Shown here: positions 1-11,034 of the stretch, piece after piece
Position numbering within the stretch: position 1 is the stretch's first letter
How the letters are laid out: the number at the start of each line of letters is the position of its first letter
DNA from: Panorpa germanica
Lineage: Eukaryota; Arthropoda; Insecta; Mecoptera; Panorpidae
NCBI GenBank assembly: GCA_963678705.1
Contig: OY783208.1
Location: 3,472,001-3,536,000, forward strand
Direction: 5' to 3'
Length of the DNA: 64,000 nucleotides
Notes under the pieces: generated by a model
Databases searched by the model: none
Told to the model about the DNA's origin: nothing
Seen by the model: the letters and a program-made list of their open reading frames with translations, nothing else
Program-made: the position numbers and the translations under genes

Positions 1-85
1 CAATAAACGCCATAAAACATACAAAAATGCAGTAGTTTTTTAATGATATTCAAAACAAAAGATGTAGCTATATCGAATAATTACC
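1..85 (+). repeat. R6 palindromic MITE, right end (cut by window edge)
   Basis: Ends in the R6 signature (CAAAACAAAAGATGTAGC, then TATATCGAATAATTACC) shared with 15473-15890, 24172-24588 and 33746-34158. The left part lies outside the window. Confidence 0.75.
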
Positions 86-234
86 TTATACTGTACTGTA
101 CTTTGAGAGTAATTAACAGAAACTTCTATACTGGCTTGAATTATGTCTTTCACATCAACTTTATTAATTTTCTTTATTTGTATGATAATTTTTTAGTTTT
201 TAGTTGTTTTAATTCTTACAAAACAAAAACTATT

Positions 235-555
235 GCATCAACTTTCAAAACTTATTAGCACTGCTATTTCATTTTCGTATATTTTATAGCATTTGCTCAA
301 TACTTAAAACACATTAAAGCATTTTTTTATTAGAAAATAGATAATATTTATTGTTAAAGTTGACAATAAATGTGAAATATGACGCCTCTTATATGTGGGA
401 CAATGTCATATTCTAACTTCAAATTTGAAATATCATTTTTAACTATGAATATTGTCTATTTATTAATTAAAAGTCGAATAATTACTATTACATAGTAATT
501 TGTGCATTTGTAGTTTTTTTTTACCAATTTCAGTAGCTAAACTAAATAATTACCC
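235..555 (+). repeat. R6-variant MITE upstream of the first zinc-finger gene
   Basis: Resembles the divergent R6 copy at 25194-25568: an arm near CAACTTTCAAAAC, a core with GTTAAAGTTGACAATAAATG and GGGACAATGTCATATT, and an end like AGCTAAACTAAATAATTACC. The right arm carries a possible splice acceptor (ACCAATTTCAG, about 532), 166 bp before the ATG at 698. This is a diverged copy with approximate limits. Confidence 0.55.
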
Positions 556-697
556 AATAATTTATTGCAAAGAAGTTTTTACATCAATAAAACTTAACCA
601 AACTATTATCTATTACTTTTTCACGTTGCTCGTATATTTTGTAATAATGATAACTTTCTTTTTTACTTTTTGGAAACTCTGAAATTATTGTAACATA

Positions 698-2638
698 ATG
701 GATGGTAACAAATCTCTGAATGAACCAAAAGAAGCAGTAAAAGTAAACGAATACATTATAGAAATAAGAGAGGATGAAATAAAACCAGAAATTAAAGAAG
801 GGCCAGGGTCAGAAGAAGCTGCAATTGATTTAGAAGCCCCTTTAAATAGCGACCAACAAAGAGATATTAATACGAAACCTTGTATGTGTCAAGTGTGTAA
901 TAAATCGTTTGAAAATGAAGCGCAAAGAAAAAAACATTTGGGATTACATTCAGCAACAAAAATGCATTTCTGTAACGAGTGTAATAAATCTTTTGACTGC
1001 TCATCCCATTTAAAACGACATACAAACATACATTTAGGTTTAAAGCCATTTTCTTGTGACGAATGTGGTAAAAAGTTTTCTCAATTATCTACCTTAAAAC
1101 AACATAATCAAAACATACATTTAGGTATGAAACCATTTTCTTGCGATGAATGCAATAAAACGTTTAGCCAATCTACAGAATTAAAAAATCACAAAAATTC
1201 ACATTTAGGTTTAAAACCATTTACGTGTGACACATGTAATAAAAGTTTTAGTCAATTATGGTATTTAAAAAGACATCAAAATAAACATTTAGCTGTAAAA
1301 CTGCCTTGCGATGAATGTGGTAAAACATTTAGCCAATTAAGTTATTTAAAACGGCACAAAGATACACATTCAAGTTCAAACCCATTTTCTTGCGATGAAT
1401 GTGGTAAAAGTTTCAGTCTACCATCTACGTTGAAACAACATCAAGCTTGTCATTTAACTATAAAGCCATTTGCTTGCGATAAATGTGATAAAACGTTTGG
1501 CCAAGCGTCGCGATTAGAACAGCATCTAAACACGCATTTAGGTATAAAACTATATTCGTGCAACGATTGTGAAAAAACGTTCACTCAAGCGTCTTCATTA
1601 AAGCAACATAAGAACACACATTTAGGTTTAAAAACCTTTTCTTGCGATGAATGTAGTAAAATGTTTAGCCGTTCATCGCATTTAAAAGAACATAAAAACA
1701 CACATTTAGGTTTAAAACCATTTTGTTGCAATGAATGTAATAAAACATTTAATAGTTCAGCTCATTTAAAACAACATATAAGCACACATTTAATTGAGAA
1801 GCCATTTTCTTGTGAACAATGTAATAAAACGTTTAGTCGTTTATCACGTTTAAAACAGCATAAGAACACACATTTAGGTTTAAAACCATTTTGTTGCAAT
1901 GAATGTAATAAAACATTTAATAGTTCAGCTCATTTAAAACAACATATAAGCACACATTTAATTGAGAAGCCATTTTCTTGTGAACAATGTAATAAAACGT
2001 TTAGTCGTTTATCACGTTTAAAACAGCATAAGAACACACATTTAGGTTTAAAACCATTTTGTTGCAATGAATGTAATAAAACATTTAATAGTTCAGCTCA
2101 TTTAAAACAACATATAAGCACACATTTAATTGAGAAGCCATTTTCTTGTGAACAATGTAATAAAACGTTTAGTCGTTTATCACGTTTAAAACAGCATAAG
2201 AACACACATTTAGGTTTAAAACCATTTTGTTGCAATGAATGTAATAAAACATTTAATAGTTCAGCTCATTTAAAACAACATATAAGCACACATTTAATTG
2301 AGAAGCCATTTTCTTGTGAACAATGTAATAAAACGTTTAGTCGTTTATCACGTTTAAAACAGCATAAGAACACACATTTAGGTTTAAAACCATTTTGTTG
2401 CAATGAATGTAATAAAACATTTAATAGTTCAGCTCATTTAAAACAACATATAAGCACACATTTAATTGAGAAGCCATTTTCTTGTGAACAATGTAATAAA
2501 ACGTTTAGTCGTTTATCACGTTTAAAACAACATAAGAACACACATTTAGGTTTAAAACCATTTTCTTGCACTTTGTGTACGAAATCTTTCTCACAAGCTA
2601 TTTCTTTAAAGAAACATCAAACAACTCATACAGATTAA
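698..2638 (+). CDS. C2H2 zinc-finger protein with 21 fingers, five of them identical finger pairs
   Basis: This is a 646-residue predicted nuclear DNA-binding protein. Residues 1-60 are acidic and finger-free, with ψKxE-like motifs (possible SUMO sites). I count 21 C-x2-C-x12-H-x3-4-H fingers from about residue 63 to the end. Fingers 11-20 are five copies of a two-finger block (FNSSAHLKQH then FSRLSRLKQH). The linkers are LGLKPF or LIEKPF, not TGEKPF. No ZAD, BTB or KRAB domain is visible. The start is the first ATG of the frame; fingers and N-terminus lie in one exon, as in the sister genes. AATAAA-type signals lie near 2698 and 2790. The DNA target is unknown; the family normally acts as a transcriptional regulator or repressor. 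The four related genes nearby suggest local duplication. Confidence 0.88.
   Translation: MDGNKSLNEPKEAVKVNEYIIEIREDEIKPEIKEGPGSEEAAIDLEAPLNSDQQRDINTKPCMCQVCNKSFENEAQRKKHLGLHSATKMHFCNECNKSFDCSSHLKRHTNIHLGLKPFSCDECGKKFSQLSTLKQHNQNIHLGMKPFSCDECNKTFSQSTELKNHKNSHLGLKPFTCDTCNKSFSQLWYLKRHQNKHLAVKLPCDECGKTFSQLSYLKRHKDTHSSSNPFSCDECGKSFSLPSTLKQHQACHLTIKPFACDKCDKTFGQASRLEQHLNTHLGIKLYSCNDCEKTFTQASSLKQHKNTHLGLKTFSCDECSKMFSRSSHLKEHKNTHLGLKPFCCNECNKTFNSSAHLKQHISTHLIEKPFSCEQCNKTFSRLSRLKQHKNTHLGLKPFCCNECNKTFNSSAHLKQHISTHLIEKPFSCEQCNKTFSRLSRLKQHKNTHLGLKPFCCNECNKTFNSSAHLKQHISTHLIEKPFSCEQCNKTFSRLSRLKQHKNTHLGLKPFCCNECNKTFNSSAHLKQHISTHLIEKPFSCEQCNKTFSRLSRLKQHKNTHLGLKPFCCNECNKTFNSSAHLKQHISTHLIEKPFSCEQCNKTFSRLSRLKQHKNTHLGLKPFSCTLCTKSFSQAISLKKHQTTHTD
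1711..2550 (+). repeat. Five tandem 168-bp units inside the zinc-finger gene
   Basis: The string CCATTTTGTTGC recurs every 168 bp (1718, 1886, 2054, 2222, 2390). Each unit codes for 56 residues, that is two fingers plus linkers. By eye the units are almost identical even at third codon positions; the one difference noticed is AAACAA for AAACAG in the last unit. This points to very recent expansion or gene conversion. Confidence 0.93.
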
Positions 2639-3959
2639 ATTATTTAGATTTGTCTCTACGGTTGTAAAACGGAAGTGACAGTTTCTAACTTTATTATAAT
2701 AAATATAACAAGCCAATGAATTTTGAGCAAATTCTTTCATCCCTTCTACATTTTATATGCAATATATTCTTTTAATATTATTTTATAATCAATAAATTTT
2801 CAAATAAACTACAAAATATGTGTTTTCTTACCTTTAACCCTTGAATTTAGTTGTCTATTATCTTTTGTAATTCTTCAAGATAAACAAAAGAAATCGATTA
2901 CACCAATATTTTCTAGATAGTAACTGAATGGGGGCTCCAACCGACCTTTTGACATTGGGAAAACAGTAAAATTACTGACTCTATTATTTATTTATTGACA
3001 TACTTTCATTTCTTCTCTGGAAAAGGAGGATCAGTTTTGGTATTTTTGATTGTTTTAACATGAATCAATAAATCGTAGTGATTGTATCAATTCCTCAATA
3101 TTTAAGATGGTTAAAGATATGTTACTTTACAATTAATTCTTACAGATTTAAGTGGCTCCTAAATCAATGCGATTAAGTTCATTTATTGATATTTTCTATT
3201 TTTGTAAACTATAGTGGAATAAATATAATATTCTTTTTAGTTATTGTATATTTTTTTTAATAGGTTCAAGCAATCTTCTATCATCTTTAAATAATAAAAT
3301 TTTAATTAGCAATAATATCTGTAAAGATTTAAAATATTGATTAATAAAACAATTGTACATAAGTGTTATAATTGTACAATAAGTAAATCAATCAATAAAA
3401 GTATTGGAAATAAGAGAATTGCTCTGGGAAGACAAATTAGATTGCTGCCATAGTTATTATAATATTTGCACCATAAAAGGATAGTGTGGATATCAAGAAA
3501 AAGAAAATTAATTACTTTAATAAAATAAATATATTTCAATCCATTCTTTTTTTCTTAATTATGATTTCTAATTTAGCTTGTAAATTCTCGTAGTTAATAT
3601 TTAAATACATATATTAATATACTTGTATAGAATACAAACGCATATTATCATATTTCTTAACTTTAATATTATTAATTTTTTGTTATACTTTGTAAATAAA
3701 TCTTTATATGCATAACGATTAGACTGTTTAAATTAAAAGAATAATTTTTTTATATGGATATTGATACATACAATACGTTTTGTTGTATATCCGGACTACA
3801 ATGCGTGACGTCATAAATTCGTTGTTAGGCCTTGGATCTAGGTGGTGTTGGCTAGGTAGGTATTTTACTCAGTGTGCGGATACATTATTCAGTGTGACTG
3901 AAGGGCAGGTACTTTTCGTTAATGGAAACGTTTAAAATGCGACTTAATCCCTTGAAAAA
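2639..3959. other. Intergenic, AT-rich
   Basis: Holds the 3' UTR and poly(A) signals of the zinc-finger gene ending at 2638. No other gene seen. A less AT-rich patch at 3790-3920 has no recognisable coding content. Confidence 0.5.
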
Positions 3960-4078
3960 TCCCCGTACTGATTTGTACATGTTTTGACTATGTTAAAAGC
4001 ACCATAAAATACACAAACGTGCATTAGCTTTTTTATAAGATACAAAACAAAAGGTGTAGCTATATCGAATAATTAATA
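3960..4078 (+). repeat. R6 MITE fragment (right arm)
   Basis: Matches the right arm of 15473-15890: TTTGTACATGTTTTGACTAT, then CAAAACAAAAGGTGTAGC and TATATCGAATAATTA. The left part is missing. Confidence 0.7.
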
Positions 4079-4217
4079 AGTTTTGTTCATCTAAAGAAAA
4101 ATCATTAATCTTTTTACATCGACTTCTTTTTCATTTGACTAATGACGTAAAACTCATGTAAATGTAAATTAAAATTTGGTTACGAAATGTAAACACGCGA
4201 GAACACACCTAAATACT

Positions 4218-5256
4218 TTAAAGTAAATGAGTTTTCTGGTGTTTCTTTAGATTACCAGCTTGTGCGAAAGATTTATTACATTCGGTACAAGAAAACGGTT
4301 TTAAACTTAAATGTGTGGTCTTATGTTTTTTTAAAGAATATGAACTACTATATGTTTTGTTACATTCGTCACAAGAAAATGGTTTCAAATCTAAATGAGT
4401 GTTTCTATGGTCTTTTAAATCTGATAAACGACCAAATGTTTTACTACATTCATCGCAAGAAAACGGTTTGGAAGTTAAATGTGTGTTTTTATGATGTTTC
4501 AAAGTCGATAATTGGCTAAACGTTTTACCACATTCCTCGCAAGAAAATGGTTTTAAAGTTAAATGTGAGGTTTGATGTTGTTTTAAATGTGATAAATAAG
4601 TAAACGTTTTGCTACATTCGTTGCAAGAAAGAGGTTTTAAACTTATATGTGTATTTTTGTGTTGTTTTAAAGTTGTTGAACGACTGAACGTTTTACCACA
4701 TTCCTCGCAAGAAAATGGTTTCAAACTTAAATGTATGTTTTTATGTTGCTTCAAATGTGATAAATAACTAAATGATTTATTACAATCGTTGCAAGCAAAT
4801 GGTCTTAAACCTAAATGTGTGTGTTGATGCCGTTTTAAAGTAAATGAAGTGGCAAACGTTTCATTACACTCATTACAAGAATGTAATTTCTTCACGGAAT
4901 GAACAGTGTTTCAGGATTTCAGTCTTATTTTCAAACGATTTGTTACATACTTCACAGATATAAGGCTGCACAGCTTCAGTTTGTATTTGTTCACTGTTTA
5001 GTGGCTCGGAGATTTTCTCGACTCGAACTTCGAACTCAATAATGAAATTATTGTCCTGTGGTAAAATTGCAGCTTCCTCTGAACTATCGTCTGGTTCTTC
5101 TTTAATTTCTATTTTAATTTTATCACTTAGTGGTGCTTCGTTGATAACTTGGTTGTTTTCTAATTGAACACCTTCGTTTACATTTGCTGTTTCTAGTGGC
5201 TCATTACGCTCAACATTCATTTCTACTTTTATTTGTTCAGTTTTACAATCCTCCAT
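4218..5256 (-). pseudogene. C2H2 zinc-finger gene broken by a frameshift
   Basis: It reads from ATG at 5256 (MEDCKTEQIK) through an acidic N-terminus with IKIE/IKEEP motifs and a first finger (CEVCNKSFENKTEILKH), then loses frame near 4895-4905. The other frame continues with HSVKKLHSCNEC and eight more fingers to the stop at 4218. Against the paralogue at 11035-12294, the stretch after the first finger histidine is about 5 bp shorter, which explains the shift. No ATG starts the second part (only GTG at 4895). It is either a recent pseudogene or a sequencing error. Fingers use LGLKPF/LTLKPF linkers. A probable splice acceptor (TGTTTTTAG) ends at 5289, 33 bp before the ATG, as in the paralogue. 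Confidence 0.8.
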
Positions 5257-5289
5257 TATAGATAGGTAGTACACCGATGTTAGAATATA

Positions 5290-6089
5290 CTAAAAACAAA
5301 CGAATAAATGAGGTTAAATTAATTAACTAGCGACTTACATAATAAAATTACTTACTAAATTAGATAAGCATTTAATAATTTATGTTTTTTACTCAAAAGA
5401 ACATGAAGTAACAAATTAAATTCTACAAATGTATGTATTCATAATGAAAAATAATATACAAAATAGTTTATGTATTTATTTACACTTTTCTCAAATATTT
5501 GTTATTGTTTTTATTCGTAAAATGTTAACAAAATAAGATGCATATAAAATTAATTCTGTAGAATTTATCTCAACCTTTTTAATGAGAGCTGTCAAAATGA
5601 ATGTTCAGTTGCTGACGAGGGACAATAGACTGGATTTACACCTATTGTTTTAAAGCCTAAAGGTACTTATCAAATAATAGGACTTTAGCGCCCTAAATAG
5701 GGGTCACGACTTACAAATCATAAAGGAAATATATATACATAAAGGATATATATTATAAGGACTTATTGAACACTTAACATAAAATATTAAACTATAATCA
5801 CAGATTCAAACCTGAATCGAGTCTGATTGTCTCAGATTCCAACCAATGTGCTTGTGAACCATATCCTTTATTTCTATAAAACTGTGCAATATATTGATAA
5901 AGTTGGCCAACAGGACCTCAAATGTCTTAATATTCTTTAATAACTCGCTATATTTTAGGAGATATTAACAATTAAAATAATCATTTTTTCCCTTTTATTA
6001 TTATCGGCAGAATATTCCAAGCCATGTAACGTCATGACCTTTAAGTAGCCATCTCTTTTATACAACAGATATTAGATATTTACGTGTTC
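5290..6089. other. Intergenic with a diverged MITE-1-like end
   Basis: Presumed 5' intron or flank of the broken zinc-finger gene. At about 5847-5990 there is a diverged relative of one MITE-1 end (GTGCTTGTGAACC, TTTCTATAAAACTGTGCAAT, GGAGATATTAACAATTAAAA). Nothing else recognised. Confidence 0.45.
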
Positions 6090-6713
6090 AATGGGCTGGT
6101 GTACTCATTTTTTAGTGTTCGATTTTTTCAATTGTTGATTAAAATTGATGTTAATAAATGTGTATTGGCGTGTCTATTTTATTAAATATCTAAATGTTGA
6201 CGGAGATATAGCAATTAAAAATTTGAATTGTAGTTTTAGCGCTAGAAATGGTCAGCCATATTTGCATGACGTGCAATGCATTTTAACGTCAGTTATTTGT
6301 TGAGTAGGTCAGTGCTTTGTACCTGTTGGTAGTCAAATAATCAAATCAAAGAATAATAGGTTTTTATTTTATTTAACCTTGCTAAGGCAGACATAATATT
6401 GGAACTTTATTGTTCCTTGAAATAGCTGTAAATAATATTTGATATTTTGATATATAAATACATATAGCAGAGATTTATGAGCTGTAAGGTTGGTAGCCTT
6501 ACACAAGGATTGTGATGTCACATACACTTGGAATGTGTACAACGTTGAAACCCTTTAATAATTAAAGAGACAAAATGACTTTTTTAATTGTTAATATCTC
6601 TTAACATATGAGGAGTTATTAACAAATAATTGAACATTTGAGGTTCTAGTAACGAACTTTATCAATATGTAGTACACTTTTATAGAAATTAAGACATAGG
6701 ACACAAGCCCATT
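6090..6713 (+). mobile_element. MITE-1, full copy
   Basis: 624 bp between inverted ends AATGGGCTGGTGTACTCATT and ACATAGGACACAAGCCCATT. Internal landmarks shared by all copies: GGAGATATAGCAATTAAAA, TAGCGCTAGAAATGGTC, GCATTTTAACGTCAG, GATATATAAATACATATAGC and TTAACATATGAGGAGTTATT. No coding capacity. No convincing target-site duplication could be assigned. Confidence 0.85.
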
Positions 6714-6884
6714 ATTAATTATACTTTTGTAAAATCTATTACAATTTTGTTGTATTATAGTTTCGATTAAATTTAATTGACTATATAAATAATATATCCA
6801 GTACAGCATTTATGAAAGTACTGGCGTATTGTATATTTGAGATATATGGTAGCAAACAATATACAGAAAATTATATTATTTATT

Positions 6885-8230
6885 AGTAAAGACGCAAACC
6901 AAATATCAGTGTTACTTGAGTTGCATATCTATCAGGCGTTTAAATTTACGAATATAATTCAGTCCTCATTTTTTAGTGGTCGACTTTTCAATTGTTGATT
7001 GAAATTGATGTTAATAAATGTGTATTGGCGTGTCTATTTTAGTAAATGTGTAAATGGTAACGGAGATATAGCAATTAAAAGTTTGAATTGTAGTTTTAGC
7101 GCTAGAAATGGTCAACCATATTTGTATGACGTGAAATGCATTTTAACGTCAGTTATTTGTTGAGTAGGTCAATGCTGTGGTAATGTTTTGTAGTTGTTTG
7201 TAGTCGAAATAATCAAGTCAAGTCAAAGAATAATAAGTTTTTATTTTATTTAACCCTGTTACGGCAGACAAAATATTGAAACTTTATTGTTCCTTGAAAT
7301 AGCTGTAAATTATATTTAATATTTTGATATATAAATACATATAGCAGAGCATTATGAGCTGTAAAGTCAGCAGCGATTGTGATGTCACATGCAGTTTGGA
7401 ATGTGTACAACGTTGAATCCCTTTAATAATTAAAGAGACAAAATGACTTTTTTAATTGTTAATATCTCCTAACACATAAAGAGCTCTAGTAACCCACTTG
7501 ATCAATATATAGTGAATTGGAATATTTAATAGTAAAGACGCAAACCAAATATCAGTGTTACTTGAGTTGCATATCTATCCGGCGTTTAAATTTACGAATA
7601 TAATGGGCTTGTGTCCTCATTTGTTAGTGTTCGACTTTTCAATTGTTGATTGAAATTGATGTTAATAAATGTGTATTGGTGTGTCTATTTTATTAAATAT
7701 CTAAATGTTGACGGAGATATAGCAATTAAAAGTTTTAATTGTAGTTTTAACGATAGAAATGGTCGGCCATATTTGTAGGACGTGAAATGCATTTTAACGT
7801 CCGTTATTTGTTGAGTAGGTCGGTGCTGTGGTAATGTTTTGTAGCTGTTGGTAGTCGAATAATCAAGTCAAATCAAAGAATAATAGGTTTTTATTTTATT
7901 TAGCCCTGTTACGGCAGACATAATATTGAAATTTTATTGTTCCTTGAAATAGCTGTAAATAATATTTGATATTTTGATATATAAATACATATAGCAGAGA
8001 TTTATGAGCTGTAAGGTTGGCACCGGTTGTGATGTCACATGCATTTGGAATGTGTACAACGTTGAATCCCTTTAATAATTAAAGAGACACAATGACTTTT
8101 TTAATTGTTAATATCTCTTAACATATAAGGAGTTATTAACAAATAATTGGACATTTGAGGTTCTAGTAACCCACTTTATCAATATGTAGTACACTTTTAT
8201 AGAAATTAAGATATAGGACACAAGCCCATT
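6885..8230 (+). repeat. Tandem duplication of MITE-1 plus about 75 bp of flank
   Basis: The non-MITE flank starting AGTAAAGACGCAAACCAAAT occurs at 6885 and again at 7531, each time running into a MITE-1 copy after TTTACGAATATAAT. The period is 646 bp. The first copy (about 6956-7513) has lost both termini. The second (7602-8230) is complete. Confidence 0.85.
7602..8230 (+). mobile_element. MITE-1, full copy
   Basis: 629 bp with both inverted ends (AATGGGCTTGTGTCCTCATT and GATATAGGACACAAGCCCAT), the second member of the tandem pair. Confidence 0.85.
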
Positions 8231-8384
8231 TCAGCAAATGTTAACGTCGGTACATTATCGCGAAATCACTAAATGTTAATATCTAATAATTAATATTAAG
8301 TTTCAATTTGTATTTTATTATATTTATTGTTTTTGCTGCTAGACATAACATTGTTTTACATTCATTTTACCAGTTCATTCTTCT

Positions 8385-8852
8385 TTAAGAGCGTAACAAC
8401 CTATTGCAGGTCTTAGCTGCCTCAACAGCACGCTTCTTCCAACTCAATCGGTCCAAAGCAACTCTTTGACAGTTTTTTACTTTCAAATTGTTGATGTCCT
8501 CTACTGTGCCGTCCAGCCATCTTGTTGGTGGTCGTCTTCGGGTACGGGATCCCGTAGGCTTGTTAAAGGTGTATAATCTAGTAACATTGTCTTTAGGGGA
8601 TCTCCAGACGTGGCCGAGCCATCTCAGCCTGTTGCTTCGGATGACCTGTGTAACTTGAGGTTGTTTATAAAGTCCATAAAATTCAAAATTATATCTGGTT
8701 CGCCAGCACCCTTGTTCTTTAGGAGGCCCGAATATAGTTCTTAATACTTTTCTTTCAAAAGTTTCCAGAGCTCGCTGGGTGTCTAGGTTTAAAGTCCAGG
8801 TTTCGCTAGCATACAGCAGCACTGGCAGCATAAGTGTCTTGTTCCAGTTCAT
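8385..8852 (-). pseudogene. LINE reverse transcriptase, C-terminal fragment
   Basis: 155 residues that look like the end of a non-LTR retrotransposon ORF2: MLPVLLYASETWTLN, then LETFERKVLRTIFGP, RLRWLGHVWRSP and RRRPPTRWLDGTVEDI. These are the usual post-RT landmarks in RTE/Jockey-type insect elements. The RT catalytic core (YADD region) and endonuclease are absent, so it is a 5'-truncated relic. The clade is not certain. Confidence 0.8.
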
Positions 8853-9559
8853 TGCATTTATTAAATTTAACTAACATGAAACTAAGTTTAGTTTATCTTC
8901 TTCCATTAAAAATAATCTTCCTATTTTCTAGTTATGACAAAATGGATCCACGAACGCGGGCAGGAGTTCACTAGACCCTGTCTGGAGGATTGGGAATAAA
9001 AGAAAGAGAACAGGATGACAAGCCGTCAATTTCAGAAACGTATTTCTTTATTCTAAATCATAAAATAATGAAAATATATATAAATATACAGAGAACCAAT
9101 TATAAAATTAATTAAATGAACGAAATTTCTGTACAAAATCATCAGTTTTCTAAAATATGTGTTTATTTATTATTTTTCTTGTAAAACACAAATTCAAAAT
9201 AACTGGTAAAAAATCCGTTCGTTCCTTAAAGTCTTTAATGGGGAACGTGCCTTAAACCTAAAAACCGGAAGACAATATAGTGCACAATATTGTAAAATAC
9301 TTGTCCTCATTGAAATCTTCACGGGCTAGTAATAATCCATGTTTGAAAATGTAAATGAATTAAAATTTAACCACGAGCTTGAAACGCCTGAATAATATGC
9401 AACACTTGTTGCTTACTTTAAAATGAGCTAGTGAGTGCCTTAATGCCTTAATTTTATGAAATTTTGATATATTGATAAAGTTGGAACAACCTGGACCTCA
9501 ACTGTCCAACTTTTTATTAGTAACTGCTACATTTTAGGAGATATTAACAATTAAAATAT
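8853..9559. other. Intergenic, mostly unique
   Basis: No gene seen. About 9465-9558 carries a diverged MITE-1-like end (TTGATAAAGTTGGAACAACC, then GGAGATATTAACAATTAAAA). Confidence 0.4.
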
Positions 9560-10366
9560 GTTCCAAATCAGGATAGTTCGGCGGCGACCTATATTATAAT
9601 GTCCCATATTAGAGGCAGGTGCATATTCTTATATGTTTGGTAGTGAATTTTGTATGGTAGCTCGAAAACGGGACATGGGAAGTTTTTGAAAATTTAGTAG
9701 AGAACATAATTCTAAGACTTTTGGCGTCCCCGGATTTTTCACTGAATTTCCTGGAAACCCATAATTTTGGAAAAACTGGAAAAAAATTGGGCCCTTTTTT
9801 GCTATATAACTCTGTATTCGTAAAAGATAGAAAGTTGAAATTTTGCATGTGTATTACGGTATTAAATGGGAACATATTTCAAAACATAGAAATTGAAAAT
9901 TTAATAAAAAGAGGCCCTGAGAATATTATGGGGCCCGTTAGGAAACTTTGGAGAAAGTCCAAATTTTGGATTGTGTAATAATTGAATATATTATTTAAAA
10001 AAAAAATTCAAAATTTTATTTGGGGGCACAGGGGCAGTTTTTGCCGAGGGTAAAAATTGTGCTAGAAAGTAGAAATTTCTAATATAGGCTAACTTTGGTA
10101 CCTAATTTTCGAGTCGAAAAAAAAACCCAAATTTTGAAAAAAAGTTAGTCAATAAACGAATAAATTGAAAATATTTTTTAATTTGTTGAAAAAAATTAAT
10201 TTTTTTAATCAGTTTATATGAAAAATTATTTGTTTTTATATATAATAAATTTATAAAGAACGAGTTAAATATTTCAATTTAAAAATGGAATTAAACTTTG
10301 AAATTAAATTTAATGCATATACTCGTACAAAAGACAGTCGTCGCTTGTGACGGGGGTATACTCTAG
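9560..10366 (+). mobile_element. Non-autonomous Helitron relic with 3' hairpin
   Basis: Shares blocks with 55335-55604 (GGGGGCACAGGGGC, TTTTTGCC, AGCTAACTTTGGTACC-like) and with 36130-36445 on the other strand. It ends in a short hairpin around GTCGTCGCTTGTGACGGG followed by CTAG and T, the classical Helitron 3' end. The 5' limit is approximate. Short open frames on both strands inside it show no protein similarity I recognise. Confidence 0.6.
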
Positions 10367-11034
10367 TAAATCTATCATACGATAATGAATTTCATCTTAT
10401 AATAATAATAAATATAGAAAAATAAGTGAGTCAGTGCTTTTCAGTTATATCACCGCCGAACTCTCGTAATTTTAACTATAATCATTTGTTCACTTTAATT
10501 ATTAAGCGCATCTCACTTTGTACAATTCAAATTTTTAATGCCTAAATCTCCGTCAACATTTAGATATTTAAACTGGACGCATGAAAACCGGATTTTTAAT
10601 TTCATGCTAAGATCTTAGTTAATTATTTAAGACACTTTATTCTTTTTGCTTCAACTTTCTAAGAAGAAGAACATTTGTTTTGTTCTTCATTGTAACGTGA
10701 TAAATTCGAATTAATAAAAATTATATTAGAAATTAAACATTGAACTTAAAAAATCGATAAATTCTTTTATACTAATTACTTGACTGAGCAGGTCCATATG
10801 TCAGTGTCATGTCAACACTCTTTGCCTCATCTAATAACATTAAAGAAACTGAAGACAACTACGCCCCAACTTAAAGATCAGGAGGAACATCTTTTTTGTT
10901 GTTAATATAGTTTATATTATTTTCTTTTCTTAAATGAATTAAAATCTTAAAGAGTACTTATTTTAATAGATATACATATTAGCAAGAAAGAAGAATTTAC
11001 AAACAAAATTTATGAGTTCATCACCATGTCAAAT
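10367..11034. other. Intergenic, AT-rich
   Basis: Contains a short MITE-1-like scrap near 10520-10575 (CTCCGTCAACATTTAGATAT). Otherwise featureless; the left part may be the 3' flank of the zinc-finger gene at 11035. Confidence 0.4.

Noticed and set aside
1711..2550. CRISPR-like regular repeat
   Set aside because: The 168-bp period is a coding two-finger unit with no spacers.
4218..4895. Separate short zinc-finger gene starting at 4895
   Set aside because: The start would be GTG and the frame begins in mid-sequence relative to the paralogue; a frameshift explains it better.
9609..9978. Overlapping open frames on both strands
   Set aside because: They lie in a Helitron relic whose other copies do not preserve the frames.
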